From Flaccisagitta enflata (Eukaryota; Chaetognatha; Sagittoidea; Aphragmophora), in contig OZ231126.1 in NCBI GenBank assembly GCA_965153355.1, forward strand, positions 96,100,001-96,164,000: a DNA stretch of 64,000 nucleotides. Direction: 5' to 3'. The notes beneath the pieces are model-generated. The model saw only the letters and a list, made by a program, of their open reading frames with translations, searched no databases and was not told where the DNA came from. The position numbers were made by a program, and so were the translations under genes. Below, piece by piece: positions 1 to 13,459 of the stretch. Every line of letters begins with the position of its first letter. Within the stretch, counting starts at the first letter, position 1.

Positions 1-2103
1 AATTTTCAAACTGATTACACAGAACATCATCAGGGAATGGAATGATAAGAGAAAAAGAAGGACAGAATATGGGAGAGAGGGATGAAGAGGAGGGGAAGAA
101 GAAAGGGAAAATCCAGAATTACAGAGAAAGAACCCAATCAAGGGTTGGCCCCCTCCCCCCTGCCGCGTTCATTGTTCATTTTGTGGAAGACAGGGTCCCA
201 CATGTGAGTCTTCACATAGGCGCCAAAGTCTTCGTTGAGGCCTGATCCTGGGCCACAGTTGTGGCGGCGGATTTCTAACGCCTCCCTGACTTTCAAGTCG
301 TAGATGAGTTTGTTTTTGTTTTTGTTCATCATATTGACGATGACTTCAGGCTCCCAGTTCATGGCAAGGGGACAGTCCTTTTTGTGTTGGCTGATACCCG
401 AGTGGTTCCAATTGCCATTGTTAGCCGCTCTTTTATGTTCCTTAGCCCTCACGTTGATGGGGCGTATTGTTTGCCCAATGTATTGTGCATTGGGGGAGCA
501 CTTGCAACGGAGCCTGTATATTCCTGGTTTGTCCTTGGGGTCATGGCGTGTCTTATTGGGAGCACAAAGGATATCTTTAAGTTTGCGCCCCGGTCTGGTG
601 ACAAGGTTGATGCCGGCTTTTTCGCACTTGCGTTTAAGTTTATGATATGTGCCATTTGGTAGGTAGGTCATCACTATGTAAGGCCTCTTTTCCACTTGAT
701 CACCTATTTCGATGTTACGGAATGGGAGGACATTAAAGAGGTTCTCAGGAATTTCAGAATTGTCCTGGGGGGATGTGGTTGTCCCTGGACTTTTGGCCGT
801 TTGATTCTTTTTATTCTTGTTATTCTTTTTTTCTCCTGGTTTAGGTGGGGTATAATCTTTAGCAATTGCTTCAAACTTAGCGCGGTCATGGCCATTATCC
901 TCAAACATATTCAAAATAAACTCTATCTCCCGGTTAACCTGCTCCTGCGTGCTGCATAGCCTGTACGCTCGGCAAATTTCAGACTTGAAAGTCGCGATAG
1001 CAGTACCTGGATGTTGGCATGAATTGGGCTTGATGGTGATGTTGGTATTTGAGGCTTTGCGGTACACACGTGTGGTAAGGGTACCATCGTCATTGCGGGT
1101 CACGTGGACATCGAGAAAGGCGATGGCATTGCCTTGTTCCTCTTCACGAGTGAACTGAACACGCTCATGGATGGAATTGAGGCATTCATTGAACTGAGAC
1201 GCAGGGTCAGTGCTGTTGGTGGTGGTGCTCCTTAAGCCTGGCCGGGGGTATTGCATGATGCACCAGCAATCGTCCATGTAGATGAAAATATGGCGAGCGA
1301 TGCTGTTGCGTCTTTTCTTTGCCTCTTTGATAGCCTTTTGCATGGTGGTAAGCATCCAGATCTGACTAACGGTTACCATTAATGACAGCCCTATGGGACC
1401 ACTATCTTTCTGCGTGTGGTGGCGTTCATTGTAAATGAAATTGGACGAAGAAAGGCATAGTGAAATGAGATCACATATTTCACTTGAGGACAATTTAGTC
1501 CTAGTGGCGAGGGTGTTATCATTACTGAGTAACTCGTGGATGAGTGTTATGGCATCACTTATGGGCACTGATGGGAAAAGTGCGGTGGCATCAAAGGATA
1601 CCATACGCTCATTAGGGCCTAGCTTGAGCCCTTTGATCCGTTGGACAAACTCGGTGGAATTTTTGCACACAAGGGGGTTCTTCTCAATTAAGGGCTGGAG
1701 GAGTTCACCAAGGTGGGTGGATAAGCCTTCCTGAGGGGCACCAATGTGGGATGTGATAAGTCTTACTGGGTAATTCTTCTCTGGTTTATGGGCTTTGATG
1801 ACTGGGTTAGCCGTAGGGGTGAGGGCAACCGATGGGTAGAGCTTCTTATATGTGTCCTTGTCTATTTTACCATTTTTATGTAATTCTCTCAGTTTGTTTT
1901 GGATTTTAGTTTGAAGGGCCTTGGTAGTGTCTCTAGTGTCAAGTGAAACATTCTTAAATTCCGCCTCGGCTTTCCCGTTTAAAGTTTCGCGATCTTCAAT
2001 GGAAAATCCTACCCCTTTATCAAATGGGACTACTGCTATCTTATCCGAGTTTTCTTATCATTCCATTCCCTGATGATGTTCTGTGTAATCAGTTCGAAAA
2101 TTC
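1..2103 (-). mobile_element. Penelope-like retroelement, 5'-truncated, with ~50-bp inverted ends
   Basis: The segment contains a minus-strand RT/GIY-YIG open frame and is bounded by an inverted repeat. Positions 1-50, starting AATTTTCAAACTGATTAC, are the near-exact reverse complement of 2054-2103, with a single mismatch visible. The right copy abuts the point where the open frame stops, so the element is truncated at its coding 5' end. Penelope-like elements are known for terminal repeats and for partial inverted copies flanking the main body, which fits. The left repeat begins at base 1, so the element may continue outside the window. Confidence 0.85.
138..2054 (-). CDS. Penelope-like reverse transcriptase with C-terminal GIY-YIG endonuclease (partial, no start)
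   Basis: This retroelement protein would copy its RNA at a DNA nick made by its own endonuclease. The frame is open for 638 codons and ends at TGA (138-140). Upstream it meets TAA and TGA at 2055-2060, at the inverted-repeat junction, so the N-terminus is lost. A GTG at 1668-1670 is internal, because conserved sequence continues upstream of it. Visible motifs, numbered in the 638-residue frame, are: VVPFDKG near residue 10; KAHKP before the palm; motif A SFDATALFPSVP with Asp about 155; a motif-B region KDSGPIGLS; catalytic YMDD at 259-262; FLDVHVTRNDDGTL; then a Lys/Asn-rich linker. The GIY-YIG domain has GIYRL at about 511, YIGQT at about 525, an RAKEH motif and a downstream EALEI Glu. The C-terminal endonuclease position matches canonical EN+ Penelope-like elements, which usually exceed 700 residues. 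No internal stop or frameshift was found. Confidence 0.9.
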   Translation of the reverse strand, partial: ENSDKIAVVPFDKGVGFSIEDRETLNGKAEAEFKNVSLDTRDTTKALQTKIQNKLRELHKNGKIDKDTYKKLYPSVALTPTANPVIKAHKPEKNYPVRLITSHIGAPQEGLSTHLGELLQPLIEKNPLVCKNSTEFVQRIKGLKLGPNERMVSFDATALFPSVPISDAITLIHELLSNDNTLATRTKLSSSEICDLISLCLSSSNFIYNERHHTQKDSGPIGLSLMVTVSQIWMLTTMQKAIKEAKKRRNSIARHIFIYMDDCWCIMQYPRPGLRSTTTNSTDPASQFNECLNSIHERVQFTREEEQGNAIAFLDVHVTRNDDGTLTTRVYRKASNTNITIKPNSCQHPGTAIATFKSEICRAYRLCSTQEQVNREIEFILNMFEDNGHDRAKFEAIAKDYTPPKPGEKKNNKNKKNQTAKSPGTTTSPQDNSEIPENLFNVLPFRNIEIGDQVEKRPYIVMTYLPNGTYHKLKRKCEKAGINLVTRPGRKLKDILCAPNKTRHDPKDKPGIYRLRCKCSPNAQYIGQTIRPINVRAKEHKRAANNGNWNHSGISQHKKDCPLAMNWEPEVIVNMMNKNKNKLIYDLKVREALEIRRHNCGPGSGLNEDFGAYVKTHMWDPVFHKMNNERGRGEGANP

Positions 2104-2542
2104 GGAATAAAAACATATGTTTTTTATCATCACTGACTACCCATAGTCATAAACTTCGCATTTGATTAACACCGCAGTGATCGAGATGTCGTTAAAGCAA
2201 TGTGTGATATTTGACATTCCAGGGTGTCCATATGCAAACGTGTTTACGATCACATCATCACAGTTAGGACTAGAATTAAAAGTCCTCTCTTGAAACAAAA
2301 AAAAGGTACATTCACTTGAAGCATACATGTTTCTCAAAATAGTTTTGCGTGCTAAAAAAACGAAAGATAAGTGAATATCAAAGAAATGATAAAGCGCTCA
2401 AGAATATAGAATCAAGCATTAAGAATTAATTATTTCGAACCAGGTATTTTGAATTCATTTCCCCATAATAACGGATACTCTCCAATTGTGATGATTTAAT
2501 CAAGAGAACTTTTGCACATTAGACATGATAACGACATGATAA

Positions 2543-2545
<3 letters not shown>
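2104..2545. other. AT-rich spacer, nothing recognised
   Basis: This is unique-looking AT-rich sequence between the Penelope-like element and a CT array. I see no coding signature or terminal-repeat structure. Confidence 0.5.

Positions 2546-2616
<71 letters not shown>
2546..2616. repeat. (CT)n microsatellite
   Basis: About 35 uninterrupted CT units. The flanking GACATGATAACGACATGATAACGA is a short tandem duplication. Confidence 0.98.
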
Positions 2617-2618
<2 letters not shown>

Positions 2619-2759
2619 TCCTCGAATGATGAAAGACAAAACAGGATTGAGATTAGAGGAGTGATGTAGGCCGAACGTTTGCCAAATGAGTCTTAAAGTC
2701 AAATGTTTTAACATGAAAAAGAAATTAGGGAGGATGAGAAAAAATTCAAAAAGACTAAA

Positions 2760-3393
<634 letters not shown>

Positions 3394-3395
3394 TA

Positions 3396-4389
3396 CACCG
3401 TGAACCATAAAAAAGGAAAAAGCTGTTCTATAAGATATTCCCCATAAAAAATATGACTTTTTGATATTTTCTTTCTGAGATATGGAAAGAGTGTCATCTT
3501 ATGAAGCCAATATCACACATCCCACAAGTTTATATCAAATATTTCAGATTTTTTTGTAAAAAGAAGATTAGGTGTCAAAATCTGTGTATGAACTGTGAAT
3601 TCTTCATAAGATATAAAGAAACAGACCTTTTTTATTTGATTTTCATCCTCTGCAGTACAGGAAATCAATTGATACCATAGACCATTTGAAAGATATTTGA
3701 AAGAGCTTTCATTTGCCGCCAATCTCACATTTTTAGCTCAATTCGTTTAGACACAGTGAGAAAAAGACTGGAGAGTATTGCTTATCAAGTTTGAAATGGC
3801 GCATAACCAAAATGTACCCATATAACTTTAAACTTATGCCATGTCCAAACAAGTAACGCTAGGAGGCTGAGATTGGTCTAGAATAAAAGATCTTTTGAAG
3901 ATCTTTCAAATGGTCACTAATTTTATTTACTTTCTTCTATCAAAACATGGATACTTTAAAAGAGGAAAATGATCCCTCATTTTTTAATTTGTGTGATGAA
4001 AAAAATCTTTCTTTTGTCAATCATAAAAGATTTAATCAATTGAAAACCTATAAAAATCTGTGACATTCCAAAAGCCCTTGAAAAAATCTGTCATTTGAGC
4101 CGTTTCTGGAGTTACTAGCTCAATTCGGTTAGAAATTACAACAGTTTTACTAAAATTTGTCCTCTTTAAATTATGAAAGAAAATCTATTTTTTGCCCACT
4201 TAGGTTTTGATACATTTGTCTTCATTTTAACATGAAATGCAAATGAATTGATCAAATTTGATGGGACTGGTGGCAAATTGTTCATTTTTTGAAACTCTTT
4301 AAAACGCTCATGAATAACAATTTGATTTATTGAATTTAAACTAAGTAAAATTAGATTGAAAGTTTTTTCCTTTTATATGGGTCGCACTG
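3396..4389. mobile_element. mariner-like MITE, 994 bp, TA-flanked
   Basis: The ends are inverted copies of about 35 bp: CACCGTGAACCATAAAAAAG on the left and CAGTGCGACCCATATAAAAG read inward from the right. Both are followed by GAAAAA and flanked by TA (3394-3395 and 4390-4391). CAGTG-type ends with TA flanks are typical of Tc1/mariner-derived elements. No transposase frame is present. The interior carries phrases such as TTTAGCTCAATTCG-TTAGA that recur in the MITE at 28850-29626. Confidence 0.6.
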
Positions 4390-4391
4390 TA

Positions 4392-4766
4392 TAGAATGCA
4401 ATTTCAATCGAAGACGTCATCAGATTAACACTCATGCACTATTACCAATATACGAAAGTTAGTGTGCAAATTTCGGTTTGCTTAAAATGACATTTTTTGT
4501 CATTTGTCCCCCAAATAAAATCGATCATTTTTCATCATACATTTTCTCTTGAAATAGAATCACGTAAGTTGATTCCGCCTAAAGATACTCCCATAATCTC
4601 ATCCCAATCTTGACACTGAGATTTAAGAAGCTTTTCAACAAGTCATTTATTCTTACTTTACCGATTGTTGAGAATCCATCAATCCTGTGATGGCTACGAG
4701 ATTTTCTTGCCTTTTTGCCTTTAGGAACCGTGAGAAGCTCCATTGGTCTCTGTCATATTCTTTGTC
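4392..4766. other. AT-rich spacer
   Basis: No gene, repeat or palindrome can be supported here. Confidence 0.4.
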
Positions 4767-4801
4767 ATCATCATCATCATCATCACCATCACCATCACCA
4801 T

Positions 4802-4900
<99 letters not shown>

Positions 4901-4902
4901 TA
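4767..4902. repeat. (CAT)n trinucleotide array
   Basis: A CAT/ATC array with CAC interruptions near the start, then about 100 bp uninterrupted. It translates as poly-His, poly-Ile or poly-Met depending on frame. No flanking coding sequence supports any of these. Confidence 0.97.
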
Positions 4903-4929
4903 CCGTTGTCAATGACTCGTCATTATCCA

Positions 4930-4990
4930 CATCGTCGTCGTCGTCGTCGTTGTCCTCTTCATCGTCGTCGTCGTCGCCGTCATTGTCGTC
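4930..4990. repeat. imperfect (CGT)n array
   Basis: CATCGTCGTCG units with TTG and CTC interruptions, apparently a diverged continuation of the preceding CAT array. Confidence 0.8.
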
Positions 4991-5036
4991 ATCATTGATT
5001 GTCACGCGGGCGTTCTTGCGGAAGTGATCTCCAACG

Positions 5037-5040
<4 letters not shown>

Positions 5041-5094
<54 letters not shown>
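5041..5094. repeat. (CT)n microsatellite
   Basis: Pure CT, followed by a short GTTTCCG repeat (5093-5120). Confidence 0.97.
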
Positions 5095-5097
<3 letters not shown>

Positions 5098-5376
5098 TTC
5101 CGTTTCCGGTTTCCGTTTCTGCGTTGCCACTGAAATTGAAGATTAAAGAGATGGGAACCGGGTCGAGATTGATGAGGCTGGGGATACCGCAGTAAAATTA
5201 CGTGGAAAACAGAGAAGGGGGGACTCTGAGGGGAGTGGAGGGGGCGGTGTAAGGGGAAAGCGCGGTTGGGGGCGGTAGAAAATGCGAGGGGATGGGGGGG
5301 GGGGGGAGCTGACCTAGAAATTTATTACGACGGTTGGTCCATGGAGCTGGGCGCATTGGCAGAGAAACAGATGGTC

Positions 5377-5527
<151 letters not shown>

Positions 5528-5715
5528 GAAACATTCATCTACCTTCACTTTTCGGCGCACAACCAATTCAGTCTGAGTTTCAGGGTTGAATTATCAATCG
5601 GCGCGATAGAGGCGTTTGTTCAAAATAAGTAATCACAATAAAGAAATTTATCTCATTTCAGCCGTATATGTTGCCCTCTTAATGAGGAATTAGACAATGC
5701 AAAATTTCAAATAAA

Positions 5716-6287
5716 ACAGGTCGCCCAAGGACAATATGTGGTCAGCGATACCCGTTGCCCTGCTTTGCATGGTTGTAAATTGGAATGAGAGGAAGCAGGG
5801 CAGCGGCCCCGAAGGGGACGAAGTCCTGTAGAACACAGGGGGACTTTTGTTTGTCTGTCCATCCGTCAATCCCCCCTAGGCCCTCTCAGGCCTGAAATCT
5901 GCCCTCTCAGGCCTGAAATCTACCCTCTCAGGCATGAAATCTGCCCTCTCAGACCTTGAATCTGCGAGGGCAGATTTAAAGCCTCAGGGGACAGGTTGCA
6001 GACCTGAGAAAGCAGATTTCAGGCCTGAGAGGGCAGATTCAAGGCCTGAGAGGGCAGATTTCAAGCCTAAGAGGACAGATTTCAGGCCTGAGAGGGCAAA
6101 TTTCAGGCCTGAGAGGGCCTGGGGGGACTAACGAACAAACGGGCGGACCGACGAAAGGACGAACAGACGAATGGACAAAGGACAAATGGACAAACGGACG
6201 AAAGGACAAATGGACGAACGGACGAACGGACAAACAAAAGTCCCCCTGTGCACTACAGGACTTTGTCCCCTTCAGGGCCGCTGCCCA
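5716..6287 (-). mobile_element. A-type foldback element (A3)
   Basis: Reference orientation runs from TGGGCAGCGG to GGGCGACCTGT; here it is reversed. Arms containing GTCCTGTAGAACACAGG at 5820-5850 and their inverse at 6240-6285 face each other. Between them lie 21-bp units (TGCCCTCTCAGGCCTGAAAT plus C) that switch to the reverse orientation near 5965, so the interior is itself a foldback. An ACGG/ACGA tetranucleotide stretch lies near the right arm. The element sits between two A residues with no target duplication. No coding capacity is present. Confidence 0.85.
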
Positions 6288-6321
6288 AAACCATAGACGT
6301 AAAAAAGAAGAATTTGAAAAA

Positions 6322-6612
6322 ACAAGGCCGGATACACGGCTACCCCAGTTGCATGCGGGTGGGCAGGGGCCGTATTTGAGGTCACTTGATCACTTGAGCA
6401 GGAGCAGTGAGGCCAAAGAACGCAAAAACAAAAAAAAAAGTAAAGTATGACGGACGGACGGACGGACGGACGGACGGACGGACGGACGGACGGACGGACG
6501 GACGGACGGACGGACGGACGGACGGACGGACGGACAGACGGACGGACGGACAGACCAACGGACGGACCGACGGACCGACAAAGCGGGGTGTAGAGTTGCG
6601 TAGCACGCGACT
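6322..6612 (+). mobile_element. H-type (Helentron/HINE-like) element H1
   Basis: It begins ACAAGGCCGGATACACGG after an A-run and ends with the hairpin AGTTGCGTAGCACGCGACT followed by A. The subterminal box AGTTGCATGC shares the T of the hairpin's left arm. The interior has GGGTGGGCAGGGGC, then a long GGAC array (6449-6560), then AAAGCGGGGTGTAG. It lies 35 bp downstream of an A-type element. No protein is encoded; mobility would have to be supplied in trans. Confidence 0.85.
6449..6560. repeat. (GGAC)n tetranucleotide array inside H1
   Basis: More than 20 near-perfect GGAC units with a few GGACA and CCAA variants. The array occupies the same position relative to the hairpin in every H-type copy, so it is a component of the element and not an independent microsatellite. 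Confidence 0.95.
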
Positions 6613-6835
6613 AAAAACAAAGATACGTAAGAGAGAAAAGAAATGATGAAGAATGGAAAGAGAATCTTATTTGCATACGGCAATTAGCTTCAAGGTCAAG
6701 AGATGTGGAGCAATTGAGCATCGACGCTCATTTCCAGGCCTAATTGCTTTTTTCCTTCTGAATTCAACCGGGATTCGAAGGCTCCAGCGGCTCGCCAAGA
6801 CCCGCCCTGGATGCAAGTAAGGAGGACGAAGACGA

Positions 6836-7106
6836 ATAATCGCGAATGCCCTTAGATGGTCAGTGGTGCCCGGTGCCCCTGTGATAGGAATGAGTTGGTG
6901 AAAGGGGCAGCGGCCTATAATCTGGCGGCTGGAATATGAGCCTTGAGACTGGAATCAGATCCTCATGGCAGGAATTTTAGCCTCGAGACTGGAAATTTGA
7001 GCAATGACGCTTGGAATTGGGATTTGGGGCTTGAAATTGTGATTTAGGGGGGACCTGGAGCAGAAGAAAAATGTTCTGTATCTGTGAAAGTATAGGTCAT
7101 CTTCAA
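6836..7106 (-). mobile_element. A-type element, diverged and truncated (A14)
   Basis: The left side reads GATGGTCAGTGGTGCCCGGTGCCCC and GAAAGGGGCAGCGGCC, the inverse of the A-type right end. It then has degenerate 20-mers (GCCTTGAGACTGGAATC) and ends with GTGAAAGTATAGGTCATC. The second arm's GGGCCGCTGCCC is missing. Confidence 0.6.
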
Positions 7107-7411
7107 GGCCTGTACCTGGCCCGGAAAAGGATGGAAATAAAATGAAAAGAAAAGAGTGATAAAAAAAGTAAGTGAAAAAGGAAGAAAGGAAGGAAAGGAA
7201 GGAAGGAAAATGCCCACAAACAGTAAGGGGGAAAAGTTGGATTGATTTGATTCGTCTTTCCGGTGGTCTGTCTAGAAGCCGGGAATCAAAAAAGAAAAGA
7301 AGACAGTTTGGGGCGCTAGGGGGGGCGCAAAGGGGGGAGGAGGAGTGATATTCTTAAAGACTAGAAGCGCTTCACTTTGGTTGAACATAATCAAGTGAGT
7401 ATGAAAATCAG
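7107..7411. other. purine-rich spacer
   Basis: GGAA/GAAA-rich stretch (7130-7210), then unremarkable sequence containing the G-rich AGGGGGGGCGCAAAGGGGGG near 7318. No gene is supported. Confidence 0.5.
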
Positions 7412-7413
7412 TA

Positions 7414-7554
7414 TAGTTGAACCGCGCCATAACGGATTTCAAGGGACCAACAAATTTTATCCACCAAAGGTGGATTTCCACTAATGAAAATATAGAAGTT
7501 CAATCATAGGCGGATTCCCATTAGTCTGGGATCCGTTTTAGCGGGGTGTAACTG
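7414..7554. mobile_element. short mariner-like MITE, 141 bp
   Basis: Inverted ends align without gaps over 24 bp: TAGTTGAACCGCGCCATAAC on the left and CAGTTACACCCCGCTAAAAC read inward from the right, each followed by GGAT. TA lies on both sides (7412-7413, 7555-7556). No coding capacity. Confidence 0.6.
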
Positions 7555-7757
7555 TATATATGAGTGATCCTGAGTAGATAAGAGAAAGCGAATTAGTGTA
7601 TTCATTTATATAACTTCATTCAATCCACTTGAAAAAACAAACAAAGGAATTGTCGAATTTCGGTGGTTGTTACTGTGAATTTCATCAGTAGATATTTTCA
7701 ATGTACAAATCCTCCCATCGACAAAAACAGATCCATTCCCCTCTTCTCTTCTTTTTT

Positions 7758-8005
7758 AGTCATGTGCTACGCGACTCTATAAGCCACTTTTTGGTTGGTT
7801 GGTCGATTGGTCGGTCGATCCATCCGCTTGTCCGACTGTCACAATGTGGTTTTGAAGGTATTTTCAATGTTATAAAGGGGTTTCCAACTATTCCAAGGTC
7901 ATTCAAAATATATTTGTTGTTCTGCCTGTTCGTCTTTCTGTCTTTCTGCCTGTCGGACTTTTTCTGAAAGTTACGATGCACGCGACATTGATCTAATGAC
8001 CTTGA
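7758..8005 (-). mobile_element. H-type element H2 (long-spacer subtype)
   Basis: In minus orientation it opens T|AGTCATGTGCTACGCGACT, CTATAAGCC and a GGTTGGTCGATTGGTCGG array. The opposite end carries the box GCACGCGAC and closes with GACCTTGA before a T-run. The element at 38667-38867 has the same layout, including a conserved GAAAGTTA before the box. Confidence 0.65.
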
Positions 8006-8398
8006 TTTTTCTCTCTCCACGTTAAAAACGTTGAGAAGGAAGAAGGAAGAAAAGGCAACCATCCCAAAAGTCGATTATCGATGCGTCCTAGTTGTTGGGC
8101 CCAAGTTGGGCAATTATGCGATAACCCCCAAAGCTATGATTTTAACTAGTCACTACGTTGCATGGAGTTCAACTTTCTTCCATTGGACTTAGACCCAGCC
8201 CGGAATAACGGAATGGAATGGCAATCTCGTTAAAGAACAATAAATCTTTTTGTAACAAGGCCGATGTCAACGCTCCATGATGAGAGGGAAATATGTAAAA
8301 TGCCTGACGAACTAGCAGACAAACCAACCATCCAACCAGCATGGTAGAATCTATAAACGCCGGGAGGTTTCATGGGGGAAAGTACCAACGACTGAAAA

Positions 8399-8653
8399 AC
8401 AAGTGACGCGGGGTCACAATATCATCGCTGACAGGTGGGCAGGGGCATCCAGCCCCCAGCCTCACCCAAACCCCACTCCTCAACCCCCCACGCACACACA
8501 TATACACGCACACAGCTGTACAGTGAAAAGTGCAGTATCATAAATGCGCGTTTTTCACGTTTTCAACTCGAGGATGATGGACAACTGACCAAAGGACGGA
8601 CACACGGACCTATGGACGGACGAAGCCTCTTATAGTGTCGCGTGTCCCCAAGT
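8399..8653 (+). mobile_element. H-type element H3 (GACGCGGGGTCAC subtype)
   Basis: It starts ACAAGTGACGCGGGGTCAC after an A-run. It has the box region ATCGCTGACAGGTGGGCAGG, a C-rich segment with a short CACA stretch, then GGACGGAC variants. It ends GCCTCTTATAGTGTCGCGTG and a decayed hairpin arm. Same subtype as 34461, 45001 and 58670. Confidence 0.75.
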
Positions 8654-8895
8654 AGAAAGGGAAATGGAGAGGGGCTAGGAAGAAAGGGACGGGGTTGGGA
8701 TGGGGGTGGGGGTAAGGAAGAATGAAAGTGGCAAAGGACCACATCTTCCATTTCTCCTCTTCTCAAAATCAATTATGTACAAAGTGGAACATGTGAGCTG
8801 AATCAGCTAATTTCTCCTTCTTTCCTTTTTCTCGCTCTCCAACCACTCTTAATCCCCGACTTGTGTTATGCCACAACACGATGCCGGACGGCTAT
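8654..8895. other. G-rich spacer
   Basis: G-rich upstream half (GGGGTTGGGATGGGGGTGGG near 8690) can be read as a G-quadruplex motif. No gene is seen. Confidence 0.4.
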
Positions 8896-9835
<940 letters not shown>

Positions 9836-10013
9836 CCGAAACAGGTAAGATCTTTCGGCAATAAAAAGAAGAAAAAAAAGAGAAAGAAAGAATCTTTACA
9901 AAGTGTTGGATGAATCATTGCAAATAGATTTGTACGCAGATTATTTCTATTGGTGCTTGATTAGAAATTTATTGGAAGAATGTTTTTTTCCTTCTGCTTA
10001 ACTCCGTCTTTTT

Positions 10014-10246
10014 AGTCGCTTGCTAAGCGGTTCTATAAGTAGAGGCGACTGAAGGTAGAAAGGTTCATCCGTCGGTCCGAACCGCGTAATTGTGGATAAC
10101 ACAATGCAATGGAATGGTGTTTTTTGAACATTACTACCCCTGCCCAGCCAAATAACAGCCCTTGCCCACTCACACAATGCCCCTGCCCACCTACATAACT
10201 GCACTTGCCCACCCGCAAACGACTACTTATTTGCCGTGTATCTGCT
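10014..10246 (-). mobile_element. H-type element H4 (CGCTT hairpin subtype)
   Basis: Opens T|AGTCGCTTGCTAAGCGGTT followed by CTATAAGTAGAGGC. The far end carries GCAAACGACT, which pairs with the hairpin arm AGTCGCTTGC with one mismatch, then GCCGTGTATCTGC. The CCCCTGCCCAC segment has amplified into about three 28-bp units (10135-10215) and the usual tetranucleotide array is nearly absent. Confidence 0.6.
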
Positions 10247-10253
10247 CCCCCCC

Positions 10254-10362
10254 CCATCCCAAGCTCTTCTCTTCCCCATCCCTCCCCCCTCCATCCCAAG
10301 CTCTTCTCTTCCCCATCCGTCCCCCCTCCATCCCAAGCTCTTCTCTTCCCCATCCCTCCCCC
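10254..10362. repeat. 37-bp tandem repeat, three copies
   Basis: Unit CCATCCCAAGCTCTTCTCTT followed by CCCCATCCCTCCCCCCT, three copies with one substitution. It adjoins the end of H4. Confidence 0.95.
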
Positions 10363-10461
10363 GTCCACGCACTTCCCCTCTTCACCACCACAAACAGCAG
10401 TTCCCCCCCCCCCTCCAAGTCCTCATCCAATCGCGAATGAGTTGTGCGTCAATGCCGCAAC

Positions 10462-10465
<4 letters not shown>

Positions 10466-10524
<59 letters not shown>
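10466..10524. repeat. (CT)n microsatellite
   Basis: Pure CT array ahead of a long pyrimidine-rich tract. Confidence 0.97.
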
Positions 10525-10528
<4 letters not shown>

Positions 10529-10975
10529 TTGAATTCATCGTCATCAAACCACACATTTTCTGCATTTCTCTATTTCTACTTGTTTTACTGTGCACCACAC
10601 TTTTTTTTTCTTTTTTTTTTTCTTATTATAATTTTTTGGTCCTCTCCACTTTGCCGTTTCTTTCTCTTCTCGTGCTTAACTCTATTCATTGCATTTTTCC
10701 TTTAATTTCTCCTTTAATCTTCGTTTCCTTCTATTTGGTGACACTTAATCATTCTTATTTTATTTTCCTTGGTCCTTCTATATCACCCGTCTCCCTTTCC
10801 TTCTCCTTTCTCTGCTCCATCATTCCTCCTCCTCCTTTACACGCTCTCCCTTTACTTGCTCCTATTTTGCTCCCTCCACTTTTCCTTTCTCTCCTCCCTC
10901 TCCCCCCCGCTTCCTTTACTTCCTCTACACTCTCCTTTACTCGCTCCTATTTTGTTCGTTTAATGCATTCATCGA
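10525..10975. other. pyrimidine-rich tract
   Basis: About 450 bp that are mostly C and T with T-runs near 10600. Open frames here are compositional only. Polypyrimidine/polypurine DNA of this length may adopt triplex structure. Confidence 0.6.
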
Positions 10976-11052
10976 TCAATCTCGACCAAAGGTAAGACCA
11001 ATGCAACTCCTCTGAGAGAGAAACTGCGATATGGAACATGATTGCTTGAAAC

Positions 11053-11814
<762 letters not shown>

Positions 11815-11994
11815 GTGAATTGTGAATTGTGTATATTGTCCGTTCAAATGATGGCATTTGGTACAATCTACGAAAGTACATGGACATGACATAGATTCGT
11901 CACAATAAATAACTATTCTACAAGTGATCTACTGTGTTACAAAAAGTACATGTCTAGCGAAAATACGACGAGATAACCAGAAACTTTAAGACGA

Positions 11995-12832
<838 letters not shown>

Positions 12833-12926
<94 letters not shown>
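12833..12926. repeat. (GA)n microsatellite
   Basis: Pure GA, directly abutting the truncated 5' side of the LINE fragment. Confidence 0.97.
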
Positions 12927-12928
<2 letters not shown>

Positions 12929-13075
12929 GGTGGTTGTGGAAATGACTGTGTCTGTGACGTCTGGCGATCAGACGATTCTATGTTATTGATTTCAGTCACT
13001 TTTGACTACATGGAGACTAATCATTGATTCAGAGTTTGGGTGGTCCAGTTAGCACTTCGGAGCGCCCGAGTCATG

Positions 13076-13376
13076 ATTCTTGATCATTGGAAAAAAGTCG
13101 AATTAGGTAATTACGTAATTCGACTTTTTGAAACGTAGGGGAGGAGCAAAATCTTCCATTTTTGGTTTGCAGCAATTTTAGAAAGTTGAGCGGTTTTGGG
13201 GCTAGGAGTATACATTTTTTGATATTCATAGCTAAGAAAGAACTTATTTTTCTCTATCAAATGGCGCCAACCAGAAGCCTCTACGATCATTAGTTTTGGC
13301 GTTATGAATTCTTTAATCTTTTTTTATTTTTTCGCATTTCTGCAAAAATCGATATTTTTCATTGATCCCAATTTTT
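13076..13376 (+). repeat. L dispersed repeat, copy 1
   Basis: Shares with 52793-53290 the series TGATCATTGG-AAAAAA-TCGAA, GAGAAAGTTGA-like, GGCGTTATGAATTCTTTAATC and CGCATTTCTGCAAAAATC. It includes a 37-bp palindrome around AGTCGAATTAGGTAATTACG (13091-13127). An H-type element is inserted at its end. No coding sequence is present. Confidence 0.6.
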
Positions 13377-13459
13377 AGTACGCGACTCTACACCCCGCTT
13401 CTTCAGTCCGTTGGTTGGTCGGTCGGTCGGCTGGTCGGTCGGTTTGTTGGTCCCCTTTT

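Noticed and set aside
42-245. 67-codon plus-strand frame and other plus-strand frames at 304-1734
   Set aside because: Antisense shadows of the Penelope-like reverse transcriptase frame.
5290-5309. Poly-G run as a regulatory element
   Set aside because: An isolated G-run next to a GT array; no gene nearby to regulate and possibly a sequencing-length artefact.
6449-6560. GGAC array as an independent microsatellite locus
   Set aside because: The same array type occurs at the same place relative to the hairpin in nearly all H-type copies, so it belongs to the element.
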